Below, piece after piece: positions 60,656 to 61,246 of a stretch of DNA of 61,246 nt (positions are counted from its first letter, which is position 1; each line of letters starts with the position of its first letter). This stretch comes from Bacteroidales bacterium (GTDB taxonomy: Bacteria > Bacteroidota > Bacteroidia > Bacteroidales > UBA932): assembly GCA_024398125.1 (NCBI GenBank), contig JAKSJO010000016.1, positions 1 through 61,246 on the forward strand, read 5' to 3'. The notes under the pieces are model-generated. The model saw only the letters and a program-made list of their open reading frames with translations. It searched no databases and was not told the DNA's origin. The position numbers were made by a program, and so were the translations under genes.

Positions 60656-61180
60656 TTAGAGATCAAGAAGGGTTGTGAGTTCGGCCTTTGCGCCTACCAC
60701 GTCATATCCAGGGAGGTCCTTGAGGCCGACGATGAAGCCTGCATAGGTCTTCTTCGGATTGAATTTGCCGACGAGATTGATCACTGCTGCGGCTGTTCCG
60801 CCGGTAGCCAGCAGGTCATCATGTACGAGAACGACGTCATCCTCGGTGATAGCATCCTTATGGATCTCGAGGGTGTCGGTGCCGTACTCCTTTGCATAGC
60901 TTTCCTTTAGGGTTTCAGCAGGCAGCTTGCCTGGTTTGCGCGCGAGAACGAATCCTGCGTTCAGCTTTGCCGCGAGGGCTGCACCGATGATGAATCCGCG
61001 GGACTCGATGCCGACAATCTTGGTGACGCCCTTGTCCTTGTACTGCTCATAGAATGCGTCGATGAGCTCGTTGAGACACTCTGCGTTCTTGAAAACTGTG
61101 GTGAGATCCCAGAATAGGATGCCCTTGATAGGGAAATCCTTGACTGTCCTCATGTGGGACATGATCAAATCCTTGTTCAT
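60656..61180 (-). CDS. apt: Adenine phosphoribosyltransferase
   Basis: 174 residues, the usual length. The type I phosphoribosyltransferase PRPP loop reads VLVHDDLLATGGTAAA. The N-terminal FPIKGILFWDLTTVFKN and the central GIESRGFIIGAALAAKL are characteristic of APT. It converts adenine plus PRPP to AMP. It heads the visible purine unit (apt, Tsx-like channel, NCS2 permease, peptidase) and starts 12 bases after the stop of another gene on the same strand. Confidence 0.97.
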   Translation of the reverse strand: MNKDLIMSHMRTVKDFPIKGILFWDLTTVFKNAECLNELIDAFYEQYKDKGVTKIVGIESRGFIIGAALAAKLNAGFVLARKPGKLPAETLKESYAKEYGTDTLEIHKDAITEDDVVLVHDDLLATGGTAAAVINLVGKFNPKKTYAGFIVGLKDLPGYDVVGAKAELTTLLDL

Positions 61181-61192
61181 TTCTTTTATAGA

Positions 61193-61246
61193 TTATTTTT
61201 CTTCGATTACTGAACCATGGTCCTTTGCGACCGCTTCTTTCCATTT
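61193..61246 (-). CDS. C-terminal end of an unidentified gene (cut by window edge)
   Basis: The minus strand reads KWKEAVAKDHGSVIEEK and a TAA at 61195-61193, twelve bases before the apt start. Seventeen residues are too few to name a family. Spacing suggests it belongs to the same operon as apt. Confidence 0.6.
   Translation of the reverse strand, partial: KWKEAVAKDHGSVIEEK

Overview
The window looks like chromosome of a gut-type Bacteroidales bacterium with a moderately GC-rich genome; an Alistipes/Rikenellaceae-like or uncultured relative would fit, but the genus is not settled. The evidence is a SecD-SecF fusion, a SusC/SusD pair, many fimbrillin-type lipoproteins, FISUMP, DUF4252, DUF5020 and DUF5053 family genes, and many promoters of the Bacteroidetes type (TTG about 19 bases before TAnnTTTG). 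Nothing was computed against a database; family names rest on motifs read from the translations.

Layout. 1-6565 is core: the 5' part of dnaE, secDF, and a PD40/SPOR envelope protein. 6583-18204 looks accessory: a tRNA-Ser(GCT) gene followed by a structured, repeat-rich non-coding stretch, a 47-residue leader-like protein, an AT-richer fimbrillin/FISUMP lipoprotein, a three-gene hipB-hipS-hipT toxin-antitoxin module with candidate operators, a YbjQ-family gene, and a tightly overlapping five-gene fimbrillin-type lipoprotein operon. 18331-41014 is rich in glycan and peptide catabolism: a CE1-like esterase, a GH3, a GPH-type sugar transporter behind an M13 peptidase, a Stealth phosphotransferase, a D-aminoacylase-like amidohydrolase behind a GH30, an aldo/keto reductase, a DMT transporter behind a GDSL hydrolase, a zincin lipoprotein, and a SusC-SusD-surface lipoprotein operon. 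GH30, GH3 and SusCD together suggest beta-glucan use, possibly beta-1,6-glucan. A 13-base direct repeat with a 21-base period lies upstream of susC.

41204-49069 is the PBP1C plus alpha-2-macroglobulin operon (periplasmic defence and repair). 49179-51694 is a CxxCH-containing beta-propeller lipoprotein coupled to a DUF6057-like membrane protein. 51691-53592 is a four-gene DUF4252 / ECF sigma / anti-sigma-like / DUF4252 operon. malQ follows at 53676-55727.

55728-57440 is a second accessory patch: a mosaic of direct and inverted repeats ending in a REP-like palindrome, a small DUF5053 module with a palindromic operator, and two decayed gene ends (an outer-membrane beta-barrel protein and a LytTR regulator) joined head to head. 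57504-61246 is a purine-salvage operon (apt, Tsx-like channel, NCS2 permease) ending in a secreted C1 peptidase.

The strongest candidates for undescribed biology are the three-way-junction RNA candidate beside tRNA-Ser (6780-6896), the composite repeat at 55733-56257 with a related palindrome at 31782-31806, the W-x-G-x-x-[YF]-D lipoprotein family, the DUF4252/sigma operon, and the heme-motif propeller/DUF6057 pair.
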